Assembly (NCBI GenBank): GCA_963575745.1 | Contig: CAUYUJ010008565.1 | Location: 10,001-39,299, forward strand | Direction: 5' to 3' | DNA length: 29,299 nucleotides | From: Prorocentrum cordatum | Lineage: Eukaryota; Sar; Dinophyceae; Prorocentrales; Prorocentraceae | Part shown: one piece after another, positions 8,640 through 18,142 of the stretch | Layout of the letters: each line of letters begins with the position of its first letter | Position numbering within the stretch: position 1 is the first letter of the stretch | Notes under the pieces: model-generated | What the model saw: the letters and a program-made list of their open reading frames with translations, nothing else | The model's database searches: none | Told to the model about the DNA's origin: nothing | Program-made: the position numbers and the translations under genes

Positions 8640-9371
8640 AGGGGGGAGGGGAATTGGACGGGGAGAGCGGGATGGGGAGGATGAGAGGGGAAGGAGGAGG
8701 ATCTCGTATGTGTTACGTGGAGAGGGAAGAGGAGGACGACGACAACGAGGGGGACGAGGAAGGGGAGGATGACGACGACGAGGATGAGGACGAGAAATGA
8801 GGGAAGGAGGAGGAGGAGGAGGAGGAGGAGGAGGAGGAGGAGGGCGACGATGACGACGAAGAGGAGGACGAGGAACACGACGCGACACGCGCACCACGAA
8901 GCCGGTGCAGCGTCGGGCTGATGTTGCTGCCCTCCTCGAGGGGGCTGGGCGGTAATTCTGCGGAAGGCCAGCACAACGCGCGGGGGAGAATGAGGATGAT
9001 GTGAACGGTGGAAGACGTGGATACGTAAGGAGCGCAGGAGGAATGGCAGGATACGAAGAGGGAAAAAGAGAAGGGAGGAGGAGGAGGAGGAGGAGGAGGA
9101 GGAGGGGAGGAGGAGGAAGAGAAGAGGAGGAGGAGGAGAAGGAGGAGAAGGAGGAGGAGGAAGAAGAGGGGTAGGTGGAGGAGGAGGAGGAGGAGAATGG
9201 AGGAAGGAGGGACGAGGAATAGGAGGGGAGGTACAGCAGGACGTGGAGGGACACGAGTAGGAGGAGTAGGAGGAGGAGGAAGAGGAGGAGGAGGAGCAGG
9301 AGGAGGAGGAGGTGGAGGAGAAGGAGGAGGAGAAGGAGGGAAGGAGGAGGAGGAGGAAGAAGAAGAAGAAG

Positions 9372-9406
<35 letters not shown>

Positions 9407-9604
9407 GAATACTACTAATAGTAATAATAATAGTAATAATAATAGTAATAATAATAATAATAAGAAGAAGAAGAAGAATCATAATCATAATAATAATAAT
9501 AATAAGAAGAAGAAGAAGAAGAAGAATAAGAAGAAGAAGAAGAAGAAGGAGAAGAAGAAGAAGAAGAAGAGGAGGAGGAGGAGGAGGAGGAGGAGGGGGA
9601 GGAG
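8640..9604 (+). repeat. Compound purine block: GGA, GAC, AAT and AAG triplets
   Basis: Nearly 1 kb of purine-rich simple sequence with short unique spacers. GGA runs dominate 8807-8842 and 9076-9360. 9370-9590 is an AAT/AAG section with interspersed CAT and AGT triplets, and GGA returns at 9570-9604. The long open frame on the minus strand across it (poly-Leu, poly-Ser, poly-Ile) is an artefact of the triplet period. Confidence 0.95.
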
Positions 9605-10302
9605 GGAACCGGCGTGGTGGGCCAGAACCGGCGGAGCGACACGCTAACAAAAAATGCCGACCGTATGGTTTTTCTTCCATCCTGGAGCGCTTCCTCGATT
9701 TCGGCCTCCGGGCACCGCCATCGGGCCCTGGATCCGGGAGGCAGAACCACCCCAAAGGAAGGGGTCGGGAGCTCCCCCGAGATCCGACCTCGTGAGAAAA
9801 TGCAATTTTCATAAAGTCAGCGGCGGGAGCCATATGGCCCCGTGTTTCTGCGGCACTTCTCGAGCGGGACCGATCTGTGCGGCATTTTTCTTTTTTCGCC
9901 CAACATGCGCCCGACTTAACTCTGGCATCGGCCCGCCCGCCTCCGCAGCCGTCTTGGGTCGGGCCGCCCCGGGGCCAGGCGGGGGCCGACCCCCGACGGA
10001 CGGGTGAGGCGCGCCTCTCGGGCTCGAGGCCGCGGGAGGGCGCGCCGCCGCGGCAGGGCGCCGGGGAGCCGGGGACCCGGGCCGCCGCGGCTGGGACCGA
10101 GGAAGGAGGAAGGGCGGCACGGGCATCGAGCTCTCTGTGGGGTCAGAGCCGGACCAGGTGGCCACACCGCCTACCCCTGCCCCGTGGTTTCCTCTTCCTG
10201 TGGGCCTCCTGGGAGGCCCTCGTCGCCACCGTTGGATTCGCCTCGAGATCCTGATCAGAACGCACCCCGGGAGAGGTACGGGGAGCAGCGGTATGTCTAT
10301 CT
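9605..10302. other. GC-rich non-coding stretch
   Basis: A very GC-rich, CpG-rich part (about 9935-10115) lies between two simple-repeat blocks. Open frames exist but give Pro/Arg/Gly-rich translations with no domain. I see no gene, RNA or mobile-element boundary here. Confidence 0.45.
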
Positions 10303-10407
10303 TTTCCTCCTCCTCCTCCTTTTTCTCCTCCTCCTCCTCTTCCTCTTCCGTCTCCGCCTCCGCCTCCTCCTCCTCCTCCTCCTCCTCCTCCTCCTCCTCC
10401 TCCTCCC
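10303..10407 (+). repeat. TCC microsatellite
   Basis: About 105 bp of TCC triplets with a few TTT, TCT and CCG changes. It directly abuts the start of the LINE remnant, so it may have replaced or invaded the missing 5' part of that element. Confidence 0.93.
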
Positions 10408-11504
10408 AGATGTGGATGGGGCTGGGTATTCATGGCCGACGACGGCACAGTACAGGCAGCAGCACGAGGACCATTACCTGGAGCACGACAAACGAACAAC
10501 AGAGCGGAACTGTGGGTGTTGTTACACAGATTGCAGAATTCCCGAGGACGCATCGAGTATTGGACAGGCTCCGAGGTACTCTGCAAAGGATGGAGAGCCC
10601 AACGCTTCAACAGCAACAGGTATCACCACAGCAACGGCGACATCTGGAGAGACATCAAGCTCGCCATCCAGACGCGATGATGATCCCACCAGGACATCAG
10701 CATTCGACACCTACGAAGCCATGAAGACAGGGAAACAGCAGCAGCACGACGAGTACCAAAGTGGGCTTGGAAGGGGAACCAAGAGGCCGACGCACGAGCA
10801 TATACAGCAGCAGACGAACACGCGCTCCCACCAGCTCAACAAGGATGCTACGAATGGGCACGAGCCGTTGGACAGCTAGTGAGACAGCGCGTCACGCACG
10901 CCACCATCGACGCAATAGCTCGAAGACCTCCCATGCCATGGGAGAAGCGAAACGAACTCAGAGCAGCCGCGCGCGAGCAATCGCACCCAAGCCACCGCGA
11001 CTCGACGACCTGGCAGCCAGCAGTACACACAGAGCAACCAGAACGAGCACGGGGTGGAGATGCGAAGCCTGCAAACCGACAGCTAGCACAAGACGCAGCA
11101 CAATGGCGAGATGGTGGCTGTCGATGCAGTGCACAGCCATCCCCAACACCAGCGGGCAGGCGGAGACCCGCCAGCTCACGCTGAAAGGCAGGTGCGCTTG
11201 CCACTCCCACCCGATGACCTGGAGCAGGAAGGAGCAGAGCCACTTCTGCTGCGGCGGCCAGGCCAAAGAGCACATCAGCGAGAAGCTCGCAGAGGAATGC
11301 AAACCGCCGGCGGAAAAGACGAGGGCACATTACGTGGTCAGAGCAAGGAAAAAAAGCACGCGTAGTGCCAACACCCACGTCAGCTACGAGAGCCAGGTGG
11401 AAGTTCACTCAATGTTTGCCCATCTGCTCTATGCTACAAAACGCATCTCGATAGGAACCGTTGTTCCTGTCTTCTCGGAGCACCGAACGTGTACAACAAC
11501 GTGA
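10405..11504 (+). pseudogene. 5'-truncated LINE ORF2 remnant (RNase H and C-terminal zinc region)
   Basis: From the edge of the TCC block a frame reads CGWGWVFMADDG, then GPLPGARQTNNRAEL (the RNase H Glu region), YWTGSEVLCKGW (the usual Asp after Thr is Gly here), and after two adjacent stops (10678-10683) RHLRSHEDR and WKGNQEADARA, the last RNase H motif. A frame change near 11000-11050 leads to WRCEACK, FCCGGQAKEH and a Cys-containing tail ending at 11504, which looks like the terminal zinc region of LINE ORF2 proteins. The order parallels the LINE at 1537-8063, but the sequence is too different to be the same subfamily. Everything upstream of the RNase H core is missing. It is a decayed fragment with stops, a frame change and a lost catalytic residue. 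Confidence 0.78.
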
Positions 11505-11670
11505 AGCCCTGCGAATAGATTCAAAGGCTCCCGCCTTGAGAGCAATCGATACTGATGATTATCATTATGTTTCGTTGCGATTCGTTGTTCTAGGAAAATG
11601 TTTTGAGTTCGTCTCCACCTTCGGCCACGAGTGCAACTACGGAGACTGAGGCCAACAGCTCCCAGCGAGA

Positions 11671-11916
11671 GGGTTGGGCGTCACGCCGCGAACCCAGCCG
11701 ACGCTCCCACGGAGAGGGTTGGGCGACACTCCGCCAACCCAGAACGACCGACTCAGCAGCACACGGACATCGCAGACGAGACCCACGCAGCACACCGCGA
11801 CAGAGCCCGGACCGCCTGGTCGGGGCCATTAGCTCCCTGCGAGTGGGTTGGGCGACACGCCGCGAACCCAGACCGACGCTCCCAGAGAGAGGGTTGGGCG
11901 ACACGCCGCGAACCCA
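11671..11916 (+). repeat. Four copies of a 26-bp hairpin-like repeat
   Basis: Copies lie at 11671-11696, 11716-11741, 11845-11870 and 11891-11916. Each begins GGGTTGGGCG and ends AACCCA. The core can fold through GGGTT/AACCC and GGCG/CGCC. Surrounding bases (GACGCTCCCA, GAGA) are also shared, giving a 45-46-bp unit. The spacing of the middle pair (129 bp) holds unrelated sequence. It is not a coding repeat, because the frames differ between copies. Confidence 0.85.
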
Positions 11917-12187
11917 AAAGCAAAGCGACCGACAGCACAACCTGCACCCACCAGCACACACCACGACAGACCAGCACCGACATGAGTATGTCAGCAGGCT
12001 TACGACATAAGCTACAATGACGGAGTGGGACTGCAATGAGGATTCAGATACGCTGCGCGTCTTGACCGGCCTCCTTAAGAAGTCCTGCTACGAGTGCGTC
12101 TTCGGGGACCCAGATCAGTCCTGAGAAGCCCGAGGCCGCCGCTCACCCCAAACATGGTCGTTGACCTTCGGGAAATCCAGGCTGAAA
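11917..12187. other. Non-coding spacer
   Basis: No gene or domain is visible between the hairpin repeats and the next TCC block. The part near 12100-12170 contains sequence (GAAGCCCGAGGCCGCC, ACGACCAT region) with no recognisable function. Confidence 0.4.
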
Positions 12188-12398
12188 TCCTCCTCCTCCT
12201 GCTGCTGCTGCTGCTCCTCCTCCTCCTGCTGCTGCTGCTGCTGCTGTCCTGCTCCTCCTCCTCCTCCTCCTCCTCCTCCTCCTCCTCCTCCTCCTCCTTC
12301 TGCTCCTCCTCCTCCTTCTGCTCCTCCTCCTCCTCCTCCTCCTCCTCCTCCTCCTCTTCCTCCTCCTCCCCCTCCTCCTCCTCCTCCTCCTCCTCCTC

Positions 12399-12435
<37 letters not shown>

Positions 12436-12588
12436 GCTGCTGCTCCTCCTCCTCTCCTCCTCCCTCCTCCTCCTCCTCCTCTCTCCTCCCTCCTCCTCTC
12501 CTCCTCCTCCTCCTCCTCCTCTCCTCCTCCTCCCGCCTCCTCCTCCTCCTCCTCCTCCTCCTCCTCCTCCTCCTCCTCCTCTCCCACC
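12188..12588 (+). repeat. TCC/CTG compound microsatellite
   Basis: About 400 bp of TCC triplets with CTG clusters at 12200-12245 and 12403-12440. The open frames on both strands (poly-Ser, poly-Pro, poly-Glu, poly-Gln) are triplet artefacts. Confidence 0.95.
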
Positions 12589-12594
12589 CCCAGA

Positions 12595-12840
12595 CCCCCG
12601 ACGTCGCGATTCTTTCGCAACGTCGACCCCCAGAGGTCTGGACCCCTTCCCAGGGACCGTCTTCTCCTCCCGAGTCGTTTTCTGACGGCCCCGGGGCCAG
12701 GGGAGCGCTCCCCAGAGGCCGAAAATGGCCAAAAACCTCCCGACCCCAGGACTGGCTTTTCATCTTTAGTCGTTTTTTGACGGTCTCGGGTCCCGGGCAG
12801 GGCCCCCGGAGGCCGAAAGTAGTCCAAAACATCCCGTCGT
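12595..12840 (+). repeat. Dispersed repeat, two tandem units
   Basis: Unit one (about 12664-12752) and unit two (about 12767-12838) share a GTCGTTTT.TGACGG start, a GGCCCC..GGGCC middle, GAGGCCGAAA and an end CCAAAA.C.TCCCG. A diverged copy lies on the opposite strand at 17165-17260. The order (AACGTCGACC, then CTCCCGAG, then the poly-T, GACGG and GAGGCCGAAAA) is preserved there. The family is unknown and no coding is evident. Confidence 0.7.
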
Positions 12841-13080
12841 TAATTTTTCACAGCGCGAGGGGGTCTGGGTTTGTGGACATTGTTTTGTGACTCGAGGAGG
12901 GTCTGGGCCTCCAGATGTCCCACCTGGTGGGTCCAGCAACGTGTGATGCCAGCTTCCTGGGGGGGTCGCAACGGCGGGGCACCCCTCTCGACGGGCCAGG
13001 CCATACGGCACACCTCTGGCCAGACCCAGAGGGGGGGGGGGGGGGGCGATCTTCGGGGGCGCGTCACAGAAAACGACTCG
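12841..13080. other. Non-coding spacer with G run
   Basis: Unique-looking sequence with a G run of about 16-17 at 13032-13047 and no recognisable gene. Confidence 0.45.
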
Positions 13081-13529
13081 ACTCCTCCTCCTCCTCCTCC
13101 TCCTCCTCCGCCTCCTCCTCCTCCTCCTTCCCTCCTCCTTCTCCTCCTCCTCCTCCCCCTCCTTCCCTCCTCCTCCCCCTCCTCCTCCTCCCCCTCCTCC
13201 TCCTTCTCCACCACTATATGGAGGACGGGGAGGAGGGAGGCTGAGGAGGTCCTCCTCCTCCTCCTCCCCCTTCCTCCTCCTCCTCCTCCTCCTCCTCCTC
13301 CTCCTCCTCCTCCCCCTCCCCTCCCCCTCCTCCTCCTCCTCCCTCCTCCTCCTCCGCCTCCTCCTCCTCCTCCTCCTTCTCCCCACCCCGTATGCAGGAC
13401 GGGGGAGAATGGAGGATGAGGAGCTCCTCCTCCTCCTCCTCCTCCTCCTCCTCCTCCTCCTCCTTCCTCTCCTCCTCCTTCTCCTCCTCCTCCTCCTCTC
13501 CTCTCCTCCTCCTCCCCCCCTCTCCTACT
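13081..13529 (+). repeat. TCC block with higher-order module
   Basis: TCC triplets interrupted twice by a related unique module: 13209-13255 (CTATATGGAGGACGGGGAGGA) and 13382-13430 (GTATGCAGGACGGGGGAGAA), each followed by GAGGAG(C/G)TCCTCCTCC. The repeat period is about 173 bp. The same module is found inverted at about 15996-16048, next to a GGA block. Confidence 0.88.
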
Positions 13530-13749
13530 TAGGGTAGTGGCGGTGGACATCGGGCCTGTCATCGAGGCGAGACGCCGCTCCTGGGGAAGCGGTCGAGAGA
13601 GGTCGACGCCCGCGTCTCGGGAAAGTCGAGGCGGCGGGTGTCTGGGAAGGGCGGCGTGGGCACATGGAGCTTTCGAGGGGCCGACGGCGGGGTTCGATCG
13701 TCGCTGCGGCGGGGTGTCCCTCCACGCAGCGTCTGCAGTGCAGATTGTG
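13530..13749. other. Non-coding spacer
   Basis: Unique-looking GC-rich sequence between two TCC blocks; no gene or RNA is recognised. Confidence 0.4.
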
Positions 13750-13984
13750 CTCGTGTGCAGCACATCACCGCTCTCCTCCTCCTCCTCCTCCTCCTCCTCC
13801 TCCTCCTCCTCCTTCTGCTCCTCTGCCTCCTCTCCTCTCTCCTCCTCCTCCTCCTCCTCCTCCTCCTCCTCCGCCCTCCTCCTCCTCCTCCTCCTCCTCC
13901 TCCTCCTGCTCCTCCTCCTCCTCCCCCTCCTCCTCCTCCTCCTCCTCCTCCTCCTCCTCCTCCTCGTGTGCAGCACATCACCGC
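13750..13984 (+). repeat. TCC block bracketed by exact 22-bp direct repeats
   Basis: The TCC array (13772-13962) lies between two exact copies of a 22-mer beginning CTCGTGTGCAGC and ending ATCACCGC, at 13750-13771 and 13963-13984. The arrangement looks like a target duplication around an inserted or expanded triplet array. Confidence 0.9.
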
Positions 13985-14124
13985 GCTCATGTTCGGCGCA
14001 ACGCCCCCGGGGCTGGCTAACCGTGGGCGGGCGCGAAAAATGGCATTCCGGGAAAAGGAATGGGGGAGAGGGTCGGCCACGCGCAGAAGGGGAGGCAGGG
14101 GGACAGGGGCAGGCCTCTCAGAGA

Positions 14125-14146
14125 GAGGTTGCTGCTCAGAAGGCGC
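14125..14146 (+). repeat. Left inverted repeat beside the ATAC array
   Basis: GAGGTTGCTGCTCAGAAGGC plus GC matches, at 20 of 22 positions, the reverse complement of 15602-15623 on the other side of the ATAC array. Weaker similarity extends outward for some tens of bases (GGGGGACAGGGG versus GGGGGCAGAGGG). Confidence 0.7.
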
Positions 14147-14174
14147 TGGCCTTGCATCCATAGACACATACAAC

Positions 14175-14175
<1 letters not shown>

Positions 14176-14211
<36 letters not shown>

Positions 14212-15580
14212 ACATATAGATACAACTATGAGTACACATAAATATTCATATAAAACAGATGTACATCCGTATAAACAGATACATGTACATGCATACCTAC
14301 ATACACGTATACATGCATGCAAACATATATATATATATATATGTATATACATACATACATACATACATGCATGCATACACACATACAGGCAGGCATACAG
14401 GCAGACCGACAGACATACATGCATGCGTGCATACATACAGACAGACATACGCACACATGCATACACGCATACACGTATTCACACATGTACATACACACCT
14501 ATGTACACAGATGCATGCTTACAAACATACATACATACATACATACATACGTACATACATACACACATCCATGGTTACGCACATACATACATATCTATAC
14601 ACATACATACATACATACATGCATGCATGCATACATGCATGCATTCGTTTATGCATACATACACACATACGTACGTACACACATACAGCCATACACATGC
14701 AGACCCACACAAACACACACACACACATACATAGCTACATACATACATGCATGCATACATACATGCATGCATACATGTATACATACGCATGCATACATAC
14801 ATACATGTACACATGCATGCATACATACATACATGCATACATGTATACACATATATGTATATACACGTACGTACGTATGCCTCCACTTGCATACACACAT
14901 TTTTATACATATACATACATACATACATACATACATACATGCATGCATGCATACATACATACATACATACATACATACACACATCCATACACACATACAT
15001 GCATACATGCATGCATACATGCATGCATGCGGTCAGACATACATATACACATACGGACGTACACACATACACACATACACATACAGACACACCCATACAC
15101 ACATACACATACATACATGCATGCATGCATACATACATACGTTCATACATACATACAGCCATACACATGCAGACATACATACACGTACACATACATGTAT
15201 ACATACTTACATGCATACATGCATACTTGTATACGTACGTACGTATGTGCAGACTTGCATACATACATATTTATATATATACATGCATACATACGTACAT
15301 ACACATACATACATACAAACATACATACATACAGACATACATACACAGACATACATACATACATACATACATGCATGCATACATACATACATACATACAT
15401 ACATGCACACACACGCATACATACATGCATACATAAATATATACATACGTACGTACGTGCATACATACATACATACATACAGACATACATACATACATAC
15501 ATACATACATACATACATACATGCATGCATGCATGCATACATACATACATACACACATACATAAACACATGCATGCATGC
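14176..15580 (+). repeat. ATAC/ATGC tetranucleotide array, 1.4 kb
   Basis: Long array of ACAT-type tetranucleotides with GCAT, GTAC and CACA variants, plus (TA)n runs near 14183-14203 and 14327-14342. The Tyr/Ile/His/Thr-rich open frames on the plus strand and Cys/Met/Val-rich frames on the minus strand are period artefacts. Alternating purine-pyrimidine DNA of this kind can adopt left-handed or cruciform structures. Confidence 0.96.
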
Positions 15581-15601
15581 AGATAGAGAAAGGTCACGTC
15601 C

Positions 15602-15623
15602 GCGCCTTCTGAGGAGCAGCCTC
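15602..15623 (-). repeat. Right inverted repeat beside the ATAC array
   Basis: Reverse complement begins GAGGCTGCTCCTCAGAAGGC and pairs with 14125-14146 (20 of 22 positions). Confidence 0.7.
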
Positions 15624-15855
15624 CATCTACGAAGCTTTCCCTCTGCCCCCTACCCTGAAATCTTACGGCGCGAGAAACTTGAACCATCGCCACCAGAGCC
15701 CCAGACTCCATCTGTCTGCGCCATTTTTCGAGCTGTGAGGGCACCAGAGCTCGAAGCCTGGCGAAAACGCCCGTGGCGAAAAAAAGCTGCAACGCCAGGA
15801 TCTCAGGGCTGTGCGCGCCGCCAGGAGGGGCATGGTGAGGAGGGCGAGGGGCTGG

Positions 15856-15991
15856 AGGAGGAGGAGGAGGAGGAGGAGGAGGAGGAGGAGGAGGAGGAGG
15901 AGGAGCAGGAGCAGGAGCAGAAGGAGGAGGAGGAGGAGGGGGAGAAGGAGGAGGAGGAGGAGGAGGAGGGGGAGAAGGAGGAGGAGGAGGT
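15856..15991 (+). repeat. GGA microsatellite
   Basis: GGA triplets with GCA and GGG/AAG interruptions, followed by an inverted copy of the module found inside the TCC block at 13382-13430. Confidence 0.93.
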
Positions 15992-16048
15992 GGAGGAGCA
16001 CCTTCCCACTCTCCCTTCTCCCCCGTCCTGCCTATGGTGGTAGTGGGT

Positions 16049-16503
16049 GAGAATCAGCCCATCAGTTCCTGACGATTCTCGTGCGGCGTGCGCTGACGAT
16101 GCTGGGCTAATTATAGCGGCGCGGCCCGCCCGCGTCCGCTTCTGAGCTAAAGCGGCGCGGCCAGCCCGTGTCGAGTCCGCGGCCCGGGGTCCCCTGCATC
16201 GGGGGCAACGATAGAGTCAACCCGCATAGGAAGGATGGGCAACCTTTCCAAGGGTACCTCTGCATCCTTGCCCCTTCGGTCCATCCTTAGCGACTTTCGC
16301 GGGCCAACCTCGTTCGAAAAACTTTCACATGGGCATCCAAGGCCCTTGCATCCTTACCGCGCATCCTCATGATATGGGCTGACTGTAGGCTGCAGGGGGG
16401 GGCGGTGCGCATGGGGGGGATGCGTCGACCTCGAGTGGACGAATGGACGATGCCTCGTTGATACCAGGGCGGTGCATCGGCGATGCATGGCGCCGGTGCA
16501 TTG
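16049..16503. other. Non-coding stretch with a short duplication
   Basis: A short imperfect tandem duplication lies at 16104-16139 and 16144-16180 (both GCTAA...AGCGGCGCGGCC, then GCCCG and GTCCGC). Around 16420-16540 GACGATGC-type motifs recur. No gene is seen. Confidence 0.5.
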
Positions 16504-16673
16504 GGGGCGGCCTGCGTCGACGATGCGTCGACGATGCATCGAGGAGGAGGAGGAGGAGGAGGAGGAGGAGGAGGAGGAGGAGGAGGACGAGGAGGACGAG
16601 GAGGAGGAGGAGGACGAGGAGGACGAGGAGGAGGAGGAGGAGGGGAGGGGGGGGCGGTCTGCGTCGACGGTGC
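16504..16673 (+). repeat. GGA/GAC block bracketed by 23-bp direct repeats
   Basis: The purine array (16541-16650) is flanked by 16504-16526 and 16651-16673, which agree at 21 of 23 positions (GGGGCGG, then CTGCGTCGACG and TGC). This is the second instance of a triplet array between direct repeats. Confidence 0.8.
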
Positions 16674-16962
16674 ATATCGACGACGCGCGGGCGACGTGCC
16701 GACGACGCACGGGCGATGCCTCCCCGGAGCACGCCAGGGGGCGGCGCCGGCCCCAGAGCTCCGACGATCCGGCGTGTTTGTTCGACAGAGGCGCTCTTCT
16801 TTGACGTCGAGGGGGGGAGGAGTCGGAGTCCGAGGAGGGAGGAGGAGGAGGAGGAGGAGGAGGAGGACCCGCTCGCCCCGAGAGGGCGCTCCTCCTCGAG
16901 TCGCTTTTCCCGGGCGTGCTCCCCCGCTCTCGGCTCCTCGTCGATGTCTCCCTCGAGTCTCT
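16674..16962. other. Non-coding spacer with short GGA run
   Basis: GC-rich sequence with a short GGA run at 16839-16866. No gene is recognised. Confidence 0.45.
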
Positions 16963-17121
16963 TCGATCTCGGTTCCGCGAGTCTTCGATCCCCTCGACAC
17001 CTCCTCCTCCACTTCCTCCTCCTCCTCCTCCTCCTCCTCCTCCTCCTCCTCCACTGCCTCCTCCTCCTCCTCCTCCTCCTCCTCGATCTCGGTTCCTCGA
17101 GTCTTCGATCCCCTCGACACC
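16963..17121 (+). repeat. TCC block bracketed by 39-bp direct repeats
   Basis: 16963-17001 and 17083-17121 are 39-bp direct repeats with a single mismatch (both begin TCGATCTCGGTTCC and end CCCCTCGACACC), with a TCC array between them. This is the third such arrangement in the window. Confidence 0.9.
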
Positions 17122-17599
17122 CCCTTCTGCCTCGACCTCCTCGACGGGAGGCTTTCTCCTTTCTTTTCGGCCTCCATGGGGGGGGCCGTCAACAAAAAGC
17201 GGCTCGGGAGGAAAGGCCGGTCCCGGGGACCGGGTCGAGACTTTGGGAGGTCGACGTTTTTAGACACGTGAAGCGTTTCACGTGTGCAGTCGTTTTTCGA
17301 CGCGTGCAGTGTGTAGTGTTTCACGTGTTTAGACGTGTGCAGTGTTTCACCTTGCTTCTAGGGCCCCCCCCCCGCGCCGACACTCAATCCCGCTTCGGCG
17401 GATCTGCGCGCTTCGCTTCGCTTCGCTTCGCTTCGCCTCGCTTTAAGAGGTCGACGTTATAAACAGCTCGTGACTTCGAGGGTCTGGGTGGGGCGGCGCC
17501 GCCAGGGGGGCTGTCCGGCGCTGGCCCAGGAAGCCCGCGCGGGCCTCCGAGAGTTCACTGCCCATATGCCGCTCACCCTGCGTTAACTGGGGGGGATGA
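17122..17599. other. Non-coding stretch with dispersed repeat and minisatellite
   Basis: 17165-17260 is an inverted, diverged copy of the repeat at 12595-12840. 17262-17350 holds short repeats of GTGCAGTGTTTCACGTG type, including a perfect stem CACGTGAA/TTCACGTG at 17265-17284. 17408-17440 is a CGCTT pentanucleotide run. No gene is seen. Confidence 0.6.
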
Positions 17600-17750
17600 C
17601 GGAGGAGGAGGAGGAGGAGGAGGAGGAGGAGGAGGAGGAGGAGGAGGAGGAGGAGGAGCAGGAGGAGGAGGGGGAGGAGGGGAGGAGAGGAGGAGGAGGA
17701 GGAGGAGGAGGAGGAGGGGGAGAGGGAGGGAGAGGGGGACAGGGGGAGGG
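17600..17750 (+). repeat. GGA microsatellite, left part of the copia target
   Basis: GGA triplets that become GGGGA-rich toward the LTR. The same type of sequence resumes at 28581, so the LTR element split one purine array. Confidence 0.93.
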
Positions 17751-17860
17751 GAGTCAGAGTCCAGGTATATTCCAGGCATGTGTTAGCAGCAGATAGAGTA
17801 GCAGACAGAAGGCAATCCGTGCTATAGACGTCTTGGTTCAAGCCAACCGAAAATCGGACT
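17751..17860 (+). repeat. Left LTR (110 bp)
   Basis: Matches 28471-28580 over its whole length with five substitutions and no gap. The ends are AGTC (from 17752) and GACT, an inverted pair instead of the usual TG and CA. Base 17751 is shared but may belong to the target. The LTR is short even for copia elements. It contains the sense-strand promoter region by analogy, but no TATA box is evident, as is common in dinoflagellates. Confidence 0.88.
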
Positions 17861-17861
17861 T

Positions 17862-17873
17862 TGGTAGCGGAGC
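17862..17873 (+). other. Primer binding site, initiator-Met tRNA type
   Basis: TGGTAGCGGAGC starts one base after the left LTR. TGGTAGC is the complement expected for a tRNA ending GCTACCA, as in many initiator-Met tRNAs, the common primer of Ty1/copia elements. The site also forms the left arm of a small hairpin (GGTAGC, GGA, GCTACC). Confidence 0.68.
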
Positions 17874-18142
17874 TACCGGTCCTCGGACCCGTAGTTCCTT
17901 TCGATATCGTAAAGCTCACTTTACGATCTCTCAGGTACTCTACGTATTTCGTGGATTGTTCATCTCTTGCTCGCAGGAGATCGAGGAGTTCAGCTACTCC
18001 ACAGTTCACACATACGAACACATCTTCGAGCAGCAATACCGCGGGGGCTCCTCCGAGCAGCTCGCGAAGGTCAGCGACTCGTCGTTGACAAGTACCCCTT
18101 CGAGTATATCAAGATCTACAAGTACGACATCAGCCATACACT

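Noticed and set aside
8469-9833. 454-residue open frame on the minus strand
   Set aside because: Poly-Leu, poly-Ile and poly-Pro from triplet arrays; no unique domain.
11671-11916. CRISPR-like array
   Set aside because: Spacing is uneven (45, 129 and 46 bp), flanking bases are repeated too, and the genome is eukaryotic.
12075-13976. Overlapping open frames around TCC/CTG blocks
   Set aside because: Simple-repeat artefacts on both strands.
14259-16043. 594-residue open frame through the ATAC array
   Set aside because: Tetranucleotide repeats read as His-Thr-Tyr-Ile; the reverse strand is equally open.
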